A DNA stretch of 64,000 nt from Streptomyces sp. 549 (GTDB taxonomy: Bacteria > Actinomycetota > Actinomycetes > Streptomycetales > Streptomycetaceae), in the NCBI RefSeq assembly GCF_030124175.1, contig NZ_JASKMT010000008.1:62001-126000 (forward strand). The letters run 5' to 3'. The notes under the pieces are model-generated. The model was given only the letters and a program-made list of their open reading frames with translations. It did not search any database and was not told where the DNA came from. Below are positions 42,015 to 53,601 of this stretch, piece after piece. The position numbers and the translations under genes are program-made. Numbering within the stretch: position 1 is the stretch's first letter; each line of letters begins with the position of its first letter.

Positions 42015-42446
42015 TCAGTTCTGCGGGCCGACCACCAGGCGGCCGCCGTCCGCCCGCACTTCCACCTCGATGAGCGGTACGGTCGCCGGCCCCTGCAGCA
42101 CCTCGCCGGTGGCGGCGTCGAATCGGCTGCCGTGGCAGGCGCAGTCAGCGGTCAGTTCCTCCAGGCCGGTGAGCACGCAGCCGCCGTGGGTGCAGACCGC
42201 GCTGAACGCCTTGAAGTCACCCTCGGTGGGCTGGGCCACCACGACCTTGTCCTCGCGGTAGAGGCGCGCACCACCCACGGGGACCTCGGAGCTGTCGCCC
42301 AGCGGCAGGGCCGCCGTCGGTGTGGCCGGACCGGCGGCCCTGCCGTCGGAAGGGGAGCAGGCACCCAGGCCAAGCGCGGCGGCACCGGCAGCCGCCGCAC
42401 CGCCCAGGGCGGTGCGGCGGCTGGGGTGCTGATCGTTCACTGTCAC
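42015..42446 (-). CDS. Tat-exported Rieske 2Fe-2S lipoprotein
   Basis: A 143-aa protein. The N-terminus SRRTALGG is a twin-arginine signal, followed by an Ala-rich hydrophobic stretch and a lipobox-like LGAC, suggesting a folded lipoprotein on the outer face of the membrane. The Rieske cluster ligands are CTHGGC and CACHGSRFD, with the usual Cys-His pairs. It is a small stand-alone Rieske protein, not the large actinobacterial QcrA. GTG 42446 is chosen for the leaderless pattern, with TACGCT ending 8 bases upstream; TTG 42455 and GTG 42440 are alternatives. The electron partner is unknown. Confidence 0.87.
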   Translation of the reverse strand: MTVNDQHPSRRTALGGAAAAGAAALGLGACSPSDGRAAGPATPTAALPLGDSSEVPVGGARLYREDKVVVAQPTEGDFKAFSAVCTHGGCVLTGLEELTADCACHGSRFDAATGEVLQGPATVPLIEVEVRADGGRLVVGPQN

Positions 42447-42468
42447 GATCGGCAAGCGTACGACCTGC

Positions 42469-45400
42469 TCACTTCTTGGCCGCAGCCGCCTTCCTGGCAG
42501 TGGCCTTGCCCGCGGTCTTCACGGCGGAGTCCTTGGCCGCCGTGCCCCTGGCCGCCGTGCTCTTGACTGCTCCGGCGGCCTTCCTGGCCGTCGCGGAGGA
42601 ACCGACAGCAGCTTTCTTGGCGGGCTTCTTCGCCGCGGCTGCCTTCTTCGCGGGCGTCCCGCCGGTGGCCGCCCGGTGCGGGAGTGCGGCGTCGCTGACA
42701 CGGTCTCCGAGCACCTCGCGCAGGAACTTTCCCGTGTGGCTGGAGGGCACCGAGGCCACCTGCTCCGGGGTGCCTTCGGCGAGTACCAGACCGCCGCCGG
42801 AGCCGCCTTCCGGCCCCATGTCGACCAGCCAGTCGGCGGTCTTGATCACGTCGAGGTTGTGCTCGATGACGATGACCGTGTTGCCCTTGTCCACCAGGCC
42901 GTCGAGCACCTTGATCAGCTTGCGGATGTCCTCGAAGTGCAGACCGGTGGTGGGCTCGTCGAGCACGTAGACCGTTCGGCCGGTGGACCGCTTCTGGAGC
43001 TCCGAGGCCAACTTCACACGCTGCGCCTCACCTCCGGAGAGCGTGGGCGCGGACTGCCCCAGCCGGACGTACCCGAGGCCGACGTCGTTGAGCGTGCGCA
43101 GGTGCCGGGAGATGGCCGGTACCGCCTCGAAGAAGTCCATGGCCTGCTCGATGGGCATGTCGAGCACCTCGGAGATGCTCTTGCCCTTGTAGTGGACCTC
43201 CAGGGTCTCCCGGTTGTACCGCGCGCCGTGGCAGACCTCGCAGGGCACGTAGACGTCCGGCAGGAAGTTCATCTCGATCTTGATCGTGCCGTCGCCGGAG
43301 CAGTTCTCGCAGCGGCCGCCCTTGACGTTGAAGGAGAAGCGTCCGGGCAGGTACCCGCGGACCTTGGCCTCCATCGTCTCCGCGAACAGCCTGCGGACGT
43401 GGTCGAAGACGCCGGTGTAGGTGGCCGGGTTGGAGCGCGGGGTGCGGCCGATGGGTGACTGGTCCACGTGCACGACCTTGTCGACCAGGTCGTCACCGGT
43501 GACACGGGAGTGCCGGCCGGGGACGGACTTGGCGCCGTTGAGCTCACGGGCCAGGTGGGTGTAGAGGATGTCGTTGACCAGGGTCGACTTGCCCGACCCG
43601 GACACACCCGTGACGGCGGTGAGCACACCGAGCGGGAACTCGACGTCGATGTTCTGGAGGTTGTGCTCCCGGGCGCCGTGCACAGTGAGCTTGCGCCCCG
43701 GGTCCACCGGGCGCCGGGTGTCCGGGGTGGGGATCTGCCGCTTGCCCGAGAGGTACTGGCCGGTGACTGACGCGTCGTTGGCCAGCAGCTCCTTGAGCGA
43801 GCCGCTGTGCACGACCTCGCCGCCGTGCTCACCGGCGCCGGGGCCGATGTCGACGACCCAGTCCGAGGCGTTGATGGTGTCCTCGTCGTGCTCCACGACG
43901 ATGAGGGTGTTGCCGAGGTCGCGCAGCCGCACCAGGGTCTCGATGAGCCGGTGGTTGTCCCGCTGGTGCAGGCCGATGGACGGCTCGTCGAGCACGTAGA
44001 GCACGCCCACCAGCCCGGAGCCGATCTGGGTGGCGAGCCGGATGCGCTGGGCCTCGCCGCCGGAGAGCGTGCCTGCGGCGCGGTTGAGCGAGAGGTAGTC
44101 CAGGCCGACGTCGACCAGGAACTTCAGTCGCTCGTTGACCTCCTTGAGTACCCGCTCGGCGATCGTCTTCTGCCGGGCGTTGAGCTTCATGTCGCGGAGG
44201 AAGTCGGCGCATTCGCTGATCGACATGGCGGAGATGTCCGCGATGGACCTGCCCTGGACCGTCACCGCGAGCACCAGGGGCTTGAGCCGGGTGCCCTCGC
44301 AGGCCGGGCAGTGCACCTCACGCATGTAGCCCTCGAAGCGCTCCCGGCTGGAGTCCGTCTCCGCCTCGGAGTGCCGGCGACGCACGAACGGCACCGCGCC
44401 CTCGAAGGCGGTGGTGTAGGAGCGCTCCCGCCCGTAGCGGTTGCGGTAGCGGACCGCGATCTGGGTGCGGTGGCCGTGCAGCAGCGCCTTCCTGGCCCGC
44501 TGCGGCAGGCCGGCCCACGGGATGTCGGTGCGGAAGCCGAGGGCGTCGGCGAGGGCGGTGATCAGCCGGCCGAAGTACTCCCGGTTGTGACCGTGCGACC
44601 AGGGGTGGATCGCGCCCTCGTCGAGCGACTTCTCCTCGTCGGGCACGATCAGCTCGGCGTCCACCTCCATGCGGGTGCCGATGCCGGTGCACTCGGGGCA
44701 GGCGCCGAAGGGGGAGTTGAAGGAGAAGGAGCGGGGCTCAAGCTCCTCGAAGGAGAGGTCGTCGACCGGGCAGTACAGGTGCTCGGAGTACATCCGCTCG
44801 CGCTGCGGGTCGTCCTGGGGGAGGTCGACGAAGTCCAGCACGACCGTGCCGCCGGACAGCCCCAGGGCCGTCTCCACCGAGTCGGTGAGGCGCCGCTTGG
44901 CGCCCTCCTTCACGGTGAGGCGGTCGATGACCACCTCGACGGTGTGCTTCTCCTGCTTCTTGAGCTTCGGCGGGTCGGACAGCTGGACCGTGGCGCCGTC
45001 GACCCGGGCCCGGCTGTAACCCTTGGACTGGAGGTCGGCGAAGAGGTCGACGAACTCGCCCTTGCGCTCGCGCACCAGCGGGGAGAGCACCTGGAAACGG
45101 CTTCCCTCCTCCAGGGCGAGCACCTTGTCTACGATGGCCTGCGGCGACTGGCGGGTGATCGCCAGGCCGCACTCGGGGCAGTGCGGCTCGCCGATGCGGG
45201 CGAACAGCAGCCGCAGGTAGTCGTAGACCTCGGTGATGGTGCCGACCGTGGAGCGGGGGTTGCGGGAGGTCGACTTCTGATCGATCGAGACCGCGGGGGA
45301 CAGGCCCTCGATGAAGTCGACGTCCGGCTTGTCCATCTGCCCGAGGAACTGGCGGGCGTACGAGGAGAGCGACTCCACGTAGCGGCGCTGCCCCTCGGCG

Positions 45401-45540
45401 AAGATCGTGTCGAACGCGAGCGAGGACTTGCCCGAGCCGGAGAGACCGGTGAAGACGATGAGCGAGTCGCGGGGGAGGTCGAGCGAGACGTTCTTGAGGT
45501 TGTGCTCGCGAGCGCCACGGACGGTGAGACGGTCGGTCAC
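42469..45540 (-). CDS. uvrA: Excinuclease ABC subunit A with an Ala/Lys-rich tail
   Basis: A 1023-aa damage-recognition ATPase of nucleotide excision repair. The first ATPase has [14 protein letters not shown] near residue 32; the second has [11 protein letters not shown] near 655. Zinc-binding cysteine pairs are CPECG and CENCSGDG, and both signature sequences ([24 protein letters not shown]) are intact. The last 65-70 residues are an alanine/lysine tail (repeats of [10 protein letters not shown] type), like histone H1. GTG 45540 starts the homology with [14 protein letters not shown] lies 13 bases before it. TAGGCT on the minus strand (45656-45651) is a likely -10 box. Confidence 0.96.
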   Translation of the reverse strand: MTDRLTVRGAREHNLKNVSLDLPRDSLIVFTGLSGSGKSSLAFDTIFAEGQRRYVESLSSYARQFLGQMDKPDVDFIEGLSPAVSIDQKSTSRNPRSTVGTITEVYDYLRLLFARIGEPHCPECGLAITRQSPQAIVDKVLALEEGSRFQVLSPLVRERKGEFVDLFADLQSKGYSRARVDGATVQLSDPPKLKKQEKHTVEVVIDRLTVKEGAKRRLTDSVETALGLSGGTVVLDFVDLPQDDPQRERMYSEHLYCPVDDLSFEELEPRSFSFNSPFGACPECTGIGTRMEVDAELIVPDEEKSLDEGAIHPWSHGHNREYFGRLITALADALGFRTDIPWAGLPQRARKALLHGHRTQIAVRYRNRYGRERSYTTAFEGAVPFVRRRHSEAETDSSRERFEGYMREVHCPACEGTRLKPLVLAVTVQGRSIADISAMSISECADFLRDMKLNARQKTIAERVLKEVNERLKFLVDVGLDYLSLNRAAGTLSGGEAQRIRLATQIGSGLVGVLYVLDEPSIGLHQRDNHRLIETLVRLRDLGNTLIVVEHDEDTINASDWVVDIGPGAGEHGGEVVHSGSLKELLANDASVTGQYLSGKRQIPTPDTRRPVDPGRKLTVHGAREHNLQNIDVEFPLGVLTAVTGVSGSGKSTLVNDILYTHLARELNGAKSVPGRHSRVTGDDLVDKVVHVDQSPIGRTPRSNPATYTGVFDHVRRLFAETMEAKVRGYLPGRFSFNVKGGRCENCSGDGTIKIEMNFLPDVYVPCEVCHGARYNRETLEVHYKGKSISEVLDMPIEQAMDFFEAVPAISRHLRTLNDVGLGYVRLGQSAPTLSGGEAQRVKLASELQKRSTGRTVYVLDEPTTGLHFEDIRKLIKVLDGLVDKGNTVIVIEHNLDVIKTADWLVDMGPEGGSGGGLVLAEGTPEQVASVPSSHTGKFLREVLGDRVSDAALPHRAATGGTPAKKAAAAKKPAKKAAVGSSATARKAAGAVKSTAARGTAAKDSAVKTAGKATARKAAAAKK

Positions 45541-45650
45541 GCCGGTCGGCACCTTTCGTGTGAGGGATGGGGTCGGACATCGGAGGAGCCGCCCCCGAAC
45601 CAGGGTATGGGGCACGCGCGGCAAGTGTTGTCGGGAAGGCTGCTTTCACG

Positions 45651-45656
45651 AGCCTA
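45651..45656 (-). promoter_or_regulatory. Candidate -10 box of uvrA
   Basis: TAGGCT on the minus strand, about 110 bases before the uvrA start. No good -35 and no LexA-type box is seen, so damage control of uvrA is not indicated by the sequence. Confidence 0.4.
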
Positions 45657-45694
45657 TAGCACGCACATTCGAATACGGGGTGGAGTTGCCCACC

Positions 45695-45729
45695 TTCACC
45701 CGTACGTGTGGCAGCGATAGCGTTGGATC
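45695..45729 (+). promoter_or_regulatory. Leaderless promoter of the maleylpyruvate isomerase-like gene
   Basis: TTCACC (45695-45700) and TAGCGT (45718-45723) are 17 bases apart, with the ATG 6 bases after the second box and no ribosome site. Confidence 0.6.
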
Positions 45730-46461
45730 ATGACTTCTCCCGAGCGCGACGCCGACGCCCTGCAGGAATCGACCGACCGGCTCCTCGACGCGGTCGCCGG
45801 GTGGGAGCCTGCCGGGGCTGACTCCTGCCACTCCTTCCTCGCCGAGCCCTCCCTGCTGCCGGACTGGACCCGCGGCCACGTGCTCGCGCACCTCGCCCGG
45901 AACGCCGACGCCCTGCTGAACGTGCTGGAGGGGCGGCCCATGTACGCCGACGCGCAGACCCGGGACGCCGACATCGCCGCCGGGGCAGGTCGGCCCCTCC
46001 CCGAGCAGCTCGCCGATCTGCGCACCTCGGCCCGGCGGCTCGGCGACGCGTTCGCCGCCCACGGCCGGGCGGACGGGGACCCATGGCGGCGCCGGGTCGA
46101 GCTGCGCAACGGCGTCACCGACCTGGCCGCCTCGCTGCCGTTCCGTCGCCGGGTGGAGGTGGAGCTGCACCACGTGGACCTCGGCGCCGGGTACTCCGTG
46201 GACGACCTGCCCGGCGACTTCACCGACCGGCTGCTCGACTACCTCACCCGCCGCTTCGCCGGAAACGCCGAGCTGCCGGCGGTGGAGCTGCGCTCCGAGG
46301 ACGGCCGCAGCTGGCGCACCGGCCGCCCGGTGGCGGACGGCGCCGCAGCCGTGGTCGTGGCCGGTACACCCACCGCACTCGCCGGTTGGCTGAGCGGACG
46401 CACCACCGGCAGCGGCCTGACCACCGACGGCGCCGCACTCCCCGTCCTGCCCCCGCTCTGA
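45730..46461 (+). CDS. Maleylpyruvate isomerase-family (mycothiol-dependent) protein
   Basis: A 243-aa protein of the MDMPI/DinB four-helix superfamily. Family features are the first helix, [20 protein letters not shown] with the metal histidine, and [14 protein letters not shown] supplying further ligands, followed by the C-terminal SCP-2-like domain ending with [11 protein letters not shown]. Related proteins use mycothiol as cofactor, which fits the host. The substrate is unknown; no gentisate-pathway genes are near. It starts at ATG 45730 with a leaderless promoter and is followed 74 bases later by a metallo-hydrolase on the same strand. Confidence 0.85.
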   Translation: MTSPERDADALQESTDRLLDAVAGWEPAGADSCHSFLAEPSLLPDWTRGHVLAHLARNADALLNVLEGRPMYADAQTRDADIAAGAGRPLPEQLADLRTSARRLGDAFAAHGRADGDPWRRRVELRNGVTDLAASLPFRRRVEVELHHVDLGAGYSVDDLPGDFTDRLLDYLTRRFAGNAELPAVELRSEDGRSWRTGRPVADGAAAVVVAGTPTALAGWLSGRTTGSGLTTDGAALPVLPPL

Positions 46462-46535
46462 CCCGCCCGGCACCTGACCCGTCCGGCACCGGCGCCCCGT
46501 CGGCCGCCGACCCCTAGAGACAAGGAGTGCACCCC

Positions 46536-47192
46536 ATGCCCTATACCGGAAAGGTGACCGTCGGCGGCCCGGCCGACGTGCACGAGCTGGCCGACCTGAT
46601 GATCTCCAAGGCCGCCGTCGGCCCCATGAACAACAACGCCTACCTGCTGCGCTGCCGGGACACCGGGGAGCAGCTGCTCATCGACGCGGCCAACGACGCC
46701 CCGGCACTGCTGGCGCTCATCGGTGACGACGGCGTACGCACCGTCGTCACCACGCACCGGCACGGCGACCACTGGCAGGCGCTGGAGGAGGTCGTGAACG
46801 CAACCGGCGCGCGCACCGCCGCAGGCCGGGAGGACGTGGAAGGCATCCCCGTGGCCACCGACCTGCCGCTCGCCGACGGCGACGAGGTCGAGGTCGGCCG
46901 CTGCCGGCTGGTCGCCCGCCACATCGTCGGCCACACCCCGGGGTCCGTCGCGCTGGTCTACGACGACCCGCACGGCCACCCCCACGTCTTCACCGGTGAC
47001 TGCCTCTTCCCCGGCGGCGTGGGCAACACCTTCGGCGACGCCGGCAACTTCGCGACGCTGCTTCACGACGTGGAGACCAAGCTGTTCGGTGAACTCCCCG
47101 ACGAGACCTGGGTGTACCCCGGCCACGGCGACGACACCACGCTCGGTGCCGAGCGCCCCTCCCTGCCGCAGTGGCGCGAACGCGGCTGGTGA
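46536..47192 (+). CDS. Metallo-beta-lactamase-fold hydrolase
   Basis: A 218-aa MBL-fold protein of the glyoxalase II-like type. The zinc motif is THRHGDHWQAL, with later ligands in GHTPGSVAL, FTGDCLFPGG and the final GHGDDTTLG. The ATG at 46536 follows AAGGAG by 8 bases; an upstream GTG would overlap that site. Members hydrolyse thioesters such as S-lactoylglutathione or mycothiol equivalents. With the mycothiol-type protein directly upstream, a thiol detoxification pair is plausible but inferred. Confidence 0.88.
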   Translation: MPYTGKVTVGGPADVHELADLMISKAAVGPMNNNAYLLRCRDTGEQLLIDAANDAPALLALIGDDGVRTVVTTHRHGDHWQALEEVVNATGARTAAGREDVEGIPVATDLPLADGDEVEVGRCRLVARHIVGHTPGSVALVYDDPHGHPHVFTGDCLFPGGVGNTFGDAGNFATLLHDVETKLFGELPDETWVYPGHGDDTTLGAERPSLPQWRERGW

Positions 47193-47293
47193 GTGAACGG
47201 ACACCTCCGGCGGGCGCACGCCCCGCCGGACGGGCCGCGGGCCTGCGGCGGGGAGTTGTCCACAGGCCGCTCCGCGCTGTCGCAGCCGGGCCG

Positions 47294-47306
47294 TAGGGTG
47301 TTCGTC
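47294..47306 (+). promoter_or_regulatory. Probable leaderless promoter of uvrC
   Basis: TAGGGT (47294-47299) stands 7 bases before the uvrC ATG at 47307, with no ribosome site between them. Confidence 0.6.
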
Positions 47307-49346
47307 ATGGCAGATCCCTCCAGCTACCGGCCCAAGCCGGGGCAGATCCCCGACTCGCCGGGGGTCTACCGCTTCCGCGACGAGCACCACCGGGTGATCT
47401 ACGTCGGGAAGGCCAAGAGCCTGCGGCAGCGGCTGTCCTCCTACTTCCAGGACCTGGCGGGCCTGCACCCGCGCACCGCCACGATGGTCACCACCGCCGC
47501 CTCGGTGGACTGGACGGTGGTCGGCACCGAGGTGGAGGCCCTCCAGCTCGAGTACACCTGGATCAAGGAGTTCGACCCGCGGTTCAACGTCAAGTACCGC
47601 GACGACAAGAGCTATCCCTACCTCGCCGTCACCATGAACGAGGAGTTCCCCCGGGTCCAGGTCATGCGCGGCGCCAAGAAAAAGGGGGTGCGTTACTTCG
47701 GGCCGTACTCGCACGCCTGGGCCATCCGCGAGACGGTCGACCTGCTGCTGCGCGTCTTCCCCGTGCGCACCTGCTCGGCTGGCGTCTTCAAGCGGTCCGC
47801 TCAGATCGGCCGGCCTTGCCTGCTCGGTTACATCGGCAAGTGCGCGGCGCCCTGCGTCGGCCGGGTCACCCCCGAGGAGCACCGCGAACTCGCCGAGGAA
47901 TTCTGCGACTTCACCGCCGGACGTACCCAGGCCTACCTGCGCCGGCTGGAGCAGCAGATGCACGAGGCCGCCGAGGAGACCGAGTACGAGAAGGCTGCCC
48001 GGCTGCGCGACGACATAGGGGCGCTGCGCCGCGCCATGGAGAAGAACGCGGTGGTGCTGAACGACGCCACCGACGCCGACCTCATCGCCCTCGCCGAGGA
48101 CGAACTGGAGGCCGCCGTCCAGATCTTCCACGTCCGCGGCGGCCGGATCCGAGGCCAGCGCGGCTGGGTGACGGACAAGGTCGAGGCGGTCACCACCGCC
48201 GACCTGGTCGAGCACGCGCTCCAGCAGCTCTACGGCGAGGAGCGCGGCGACACCGGCAGCACCGGCACCGGCGGAGTGCCGCGCGAGGTGCTGGTACCCG
48301 CCCTGCCCGAACCGCTGGAACCGGTCGTCGAGTGGCTGGCTGAACGCCGCGGCGCCCGGGTCAGCCTGCGCATTCCGCAGCGCGGCGACAAACGCGCCCT
48401 GATGGAGACGGTCGAGCGCAACGCCCAGCAGACCCTCACCCTGCACAAGACCAAGCGCGCCTCCGACCTCACCACCCGCTCACGGGCCCTGGAGGAGATC
48501 GCCGAGGCGCTCGACCTGGACACCGCGCCGCTGCGCATCGAGTGCTTCGACATCTCCCACCTCCAGGGAGACGACGTGGTCGCCTCGATGGTGGTCTTCG
48601 AGGACGGCCTCGCCCGCAAGGGCGAGTACCGCCGTTTCCAGATCAAGGGCTTCGAGGGCCAGGACGACGTCCGGTCCATGCACGAGGTCGTCAGCCGCCG
48701 CTTCCGCCGCTACCTCCAGGAGAAGCAGCGCACCGGCGAGTGGAGCGAGGAGGTGGAGACCAGCGGGGAGGAGGCCGTCGGCGAGGCGCCCACCGCCCCG
48801 GCCGGCGAGCCCACCGGCAGGGAGGAGGACGGCCGGCCCCGCCGTTTCGCCTACCCTCCGCAACTGGTGGTGGTCGACGGGGGCCGTCCCCAGGTCGCCG
48901 CCGCCAAGGCAGCGCTGGACGAGCTGGGCATCGACGATGTGGCCGTCTGCGGTCTCGCGAAGCGGCTGGAGGAGGTGTGGCTGCCCGACGACGAGAATCC
49001 GGTGGTCCTGCCGCGCACCAGCGAGGGCCTGTACCTGCTCCAGCGGGTCCGCGACGAGGCCCACCGGTTCGCCATCCGCTACCAGCGCAGCAAGCGCGCC
49101 AAGACCCTCAAGGCCGGGCCGCTGGACGAGGTGCGGGGCCTGGGGGAGGGTCGCAAGCAGGCACTGATCAAGCACTTCGGCTCCGTCAAGCGGCTGCGGG
49201 CGGCCACGGTGGAGCAGCTCTGCGAGGTGCCGGGCGTCGGCCGCCGCACCGCCGAGACCGTCGCCGCCGCGCTCGCCGGGGGCGCTCCGCCCGCGCCCGC
49301 GGTCAACACCGCTACCGGGGAGATCATCGACGATGATGGGAAGTGA
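47307..49346 (+). CDS. uvrC: Excinuclease ABC subunit C
   Basis: A 679-aa dual-incision nuclease. The N-terminal GIY-YIG domain starts [19 protein letters not shown] and ends in [14 protein letters not shown]. The UvrB-interacting UVR helix pair is near residue 220 ([14 protein letters not shown]). The RNase H-like C-terminal nuclease begins [17 protein letters not shown] and includes [12 protein letters not shown] Gly/Glu-rich insert interrupts it near residues 485-510. The final helix-hairpin-helix pair is [15 protein letters not shown] and [15 protein letters not shown]. It begins a unit that continues with rapZ 39 bases later. Confidence 0.96.
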   Translation: MADPSSYRPKPGQIPDSPGVYRFRDEHHRVIYVGKAKSLRQRLSSYFQDLAGLHPRTATMVTTAASVDWTVVGTEVEALQLEYTWIKEFDPRFNVKYRDDKSYPYLAVTMNEEFPRVQVMRGAKKKGVRYFGPYSHAWAIRETVDLLLRVFPVRTCSAGVFKRSAQIGRPCLLGYIGKCAAPCVGRVTPEEHRELAEEFCDFTAGRTQAYLRRLEQQMHEAAEETEYEKAARLRDDIGALRRAMEKNAVVLNDATDADLIALAEDELEAAVQIFHVRGGRIRGQRGWVTDKVEAVTTADLVEHALQQLYGEERGDTGSTGTGGVPREVLVPALPEPLEPVVEWLAERRGARVSLRIPQRGDKRALMETVERNAQQTLTLHKTKRASDLTTRSRALEEIAEALDLDTAPLRIECFDISHLQGDDVVASMVVFEDGLARKGEYRRFQIKGFEGQDDVRSMHEVVSRRFRRYLQEKQRTGEWSEEVETSGEEAVGEAPTAPAGEPTGREEDGRPRRFAYPPQLVVVDGGRPQVAAAKAALDELGIDDVAVCGLAKRLEEVWLPDDENPVVLPRTSEGLYLLQRVRDEAHRFAIRYQRSKRAKTLKAGPLDEVRGLGEGRKQALIKHFGSVKRLRAATVEQLCEVPGVGRRTAETVAAALAGGAPPAPAVNTATGEIIDDDGK

Positions 49347-49385
49347 CAGCACAGCACGACGAGCCGGGAACCGGGGGAGAGCACT

Positions 49386-50321
49386 ATGGACGCAGACACA
49401 GGGACAGGAGCACAGGTGAGCACGGGCACGCCGACGGAGGGTATCGCCGCAGACAACGGGAAGATCCCCGAACTGGTGATCATCTCCGGCATGTCGGGCG
49501 CCGGCCGCAGCACCGCGGCCAAGTGTCTGGAGGACCTGGGCTGGTTCGTGGTGGACAACCTGCCGCCCGCACTTATCCCCACCATGGTGGACCTCGGCGC
49601 CCGCTCGCAGGGCAACGTCGCCCGCATCGCGGTCGTCGTCGACGTCCGGGGCCGCCGCTTCTTCGACAACCTCAGGGAGTCGCTGGCCGACCTCGCCGCC
49701 AAGCAGGTCACCCGGCGCATCGTCTTCCTGGAGGCGTCCGACAACGCGCTGGTCCGCCGCTTCGAGTCGGTCCGCCGCCCGCACCCGCTCCAGGGCGACG
49801 GCCGTATCGTCGACGGCATCGAGGCCGAGCGGGACCTGCTGCGCGAGCTGCGCGGTGACGCCGACCTGGTCATCGACACCTCCAGCCTCAACGTGCACGA
49901 GCTGCGCGCCAAGATGGACGCCCAGTTCGCCGGCGACGAGGAGCCCGAACTGCGGGCCACCGTGATGTCGTTCGGCTACAAGTACGGCCTGCCGGTCGAC
50001 GCCGACCTGGTGGTCGACTGCCGCTTCCTGCCGAACCCGCACTGGGTGCCGGAGCTGCGGCCGTTCACCGGCACCAGCGCGGAGGTCTCCGACTACGTCT
50101 TCAACCAGCCCGGGGCCAAGGAGTTCCTGGACCGCTACTCGGAGCTGCTCCAGCTCATCGCCACCGGCTACCGTCGCGAGGGCAAGCGCTACGTCACGAT
50201 CGCGGTGGGCTGCACCGGCGGCAAGCACCGCAGCGTCGCCATGTCCGAACGGCTCGGCCGCCGCCTGGCGGCGGAGGGCGTGGAGACGGTCGTCGTCCAC
50301 CGGGACATGGGACGCGAGTGA
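49386..50321 (+). CDS. rapZ: RNase adapter/P-loop protein RapZ
   Basis: A 311-aa homologue of RapZ/YvcJ, an RNA-binding and nucleotide-binding protein that in E. coli controls glmS through small RNAs. The P-loop is GMSGAGRS at residues 35-42, with arginine (R41) in place of the usual lysine. VVDNLPPALIP, the DTSS region and the C-terminal GCTGGKHRSVAMSERL phosphate-binding motif are conserved. GGGGGAGAG before ATG 49386 supports the start. The first 25 residues are an unstructured extension. It sits between uvrC and yvcK, the usual actinobacterial order, and its stop overlaps the yvcK start. Confidence 0.94.
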   Translation: MDADTGTGAQVSTGTPTEGIAADNGKIPELVIISGMSGAGRSTAAKCLEDLGWFVVDNLPPALIPTMVDLGARSQGNVARIAVVVDVRGRRFFDNLRESLADLAAKQVTRRIVFLEASDNALVRRFESVRRPHPLQGDGRIVDGIEAERDLLRELRGDADLVIDTSSLNVHELRAKMDAQFAGDEEPELRATVMSFGYKYGLPVDADLVVDCRFLPNPHWVPELRPFTGTSAEVSDYVFNQPGAKEFLDRYSELLQLIATGYRREGKRYVTIAVGCTGGKHRSVAMSERLGRRLAAEGVETVVVHRDMGRE

Positions 50322-51333
50322 GCCGAGTGACCGGCCGCGCACTGCGGCTGCACCGACGCACGCGGATGCCCGGCCGCCGGGGGCAGCCCAAGGTGGTCGC
50401 CCTGGGCGGGGGCATGGGCCTGTCCGCCTCGCTGACCGCGCTGCGCCGCATCACCGGCGATCTGACCGCCGTCGTCACGGTCGCCGACGACGGCGGTTCC
50501 AGCGGCCGGCTGCGCGAGGAACTCGACGTGCTGCCGCCGGGGGACCTGCGCAAGGCGCTGGCCGCGCTGTGCGGCGACGACGAGTGGGGCCGCACCTGGG
50601 CCAAGCTGGTGCAGCACCGCTTCGCCAGCAAGGGCCATCTGCACGGCCACGCCGTCGGCAACCTGCTGATCGCCGCCCTGTGGGAGCAGATGGGCGACCA
50701 CGTCGCCGCGCTCGACCTGGTGGGAAAGCTGCTCGGCGCGCACGGCCGGGTGCTGCCCATGTCGGCCGTGCCGCTGGAGCTGCAGGCGCTGGTGCGCGGG
50801 CACGACCCGCAGCGGCCGGACGCGCTGTCGACCGTCCGCGGCCAGGCGACGGTCGCGCTCACCCCGGGCGAGGTCCAGCAGGTCCACCTCGTGCCGCACG
50901 ACCCGCCGGCAGTGCCGGAGGTCGTGGCGGCGGTGCTCGACGCGGACTGGGTCGTGGTCGGACCGGGGTCGTGGTTCTCGTCGGTGATCCCGCACCTGCT
51001 CGTGCCGGAACTGCTCCGCGCGCTCACCGAGACGAGGGCCCGCAGGGTGCTCTCGCTTAACCTCGCACCGCAGCCGGGAGAAACAGATGGTTTCTCCCCG
51101 CAGCGTCATTTGGAGGTTTTGGCACGACACGCCCCTAAACTCGCCTTCGACGTGGTGCTGGCCGACGAGGATGCGGTGCCCGACCAGGACAGCCTGCGTG
51201 CCGCCGCCGAGCGGCTCCAGGGCTCGGTCGAGTTCGCCCCCGTGGCCGCGCCGGACGGTTCCGCCAAGCACGACCCGGAACTGCTGGCAGCCGCGTACGA
51301 CCGTATTTTTCGGATGCATGGAAGGATCGGCCC

Positions 51334-51343
<10 letters not shown>
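50318..51343 (+). CDS. yvcK: YvcK-type (gluconeogenesis factor / CofD-like) protein
   Basis: A 341-aa protein of the CofD/YvcK family. It opens with [19 protein letters not shown] and [20 protein letters not shown], the UDP-sugar and nucleotide-binding signatures, and contains [12 protein letters not shown] and [16 protein letters not shown]. In Bacillus and relatives YvcK is needed for growth on gluconeogenic carbon and for cell-wall balance. GTG at 50318 overlaps the rapZ stop as GTGA, and its own stop overlaps the whiA start region (51334), so translation is coupled across all three. Its 3' part holds a dyad and a promoter-like element for whiA. Confidence 0.94.
51076..51141 (+). promoter_or_regulatory. 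Candidate internal whiA promoter with dyad and GACAC box
   Basis: Inside yvcK, a perfect 9-bp inverted repeat (51076-51084 with 51090-51098, 5-nt loop) is followed by GACAC at 51126-51130 and TAAACT at 51136-51141, a good -10 box. GACAC is the known recognition core of WhiA. The stretch is richer in A/T than the gene around it. It would give a transcript starting about 190 bases before whiA. Confidence 0.5.
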
Positions 51344-53482
<2,139 letters not shown>

Positions 53483-53516
53483 CACCTGCACCGCTCCCAC
53501 CCAGCGAGCTGTGAGC

Positions 53517-53564
53517 GGAACCGGGCCCGTGCGGCGCGCTGACGCGCCGCACGGGCCCGGTTCC
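53517..53564 (+). terminator. Very strong hairpin between gap and pgk
   Basis: A perfect 22-bp stem (53517-53538 with 53543-53564) with the loop CTGA. It ends 37 bases before the pgk start. Confidence 0.88.
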
Positions 53565-53601
53565 CGTAAGGCGGGCCCTCTCCCAAGGAGTTGCAGTAAG
53601 C

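Noticed and set aside
45600..45700. Possible LexA (SOS) box near uvrA
   Set aside because: The only palindromic stretch, ATTCGAAT, does not fit the actinobacterial GAAC-N4-GTTC pattern.
51030..51333. WhiG-sigma promoter for whiA
   Set aside because: No TAAA-N15-GCCGATAA element was found; only a vegetative-type -10 is seen.
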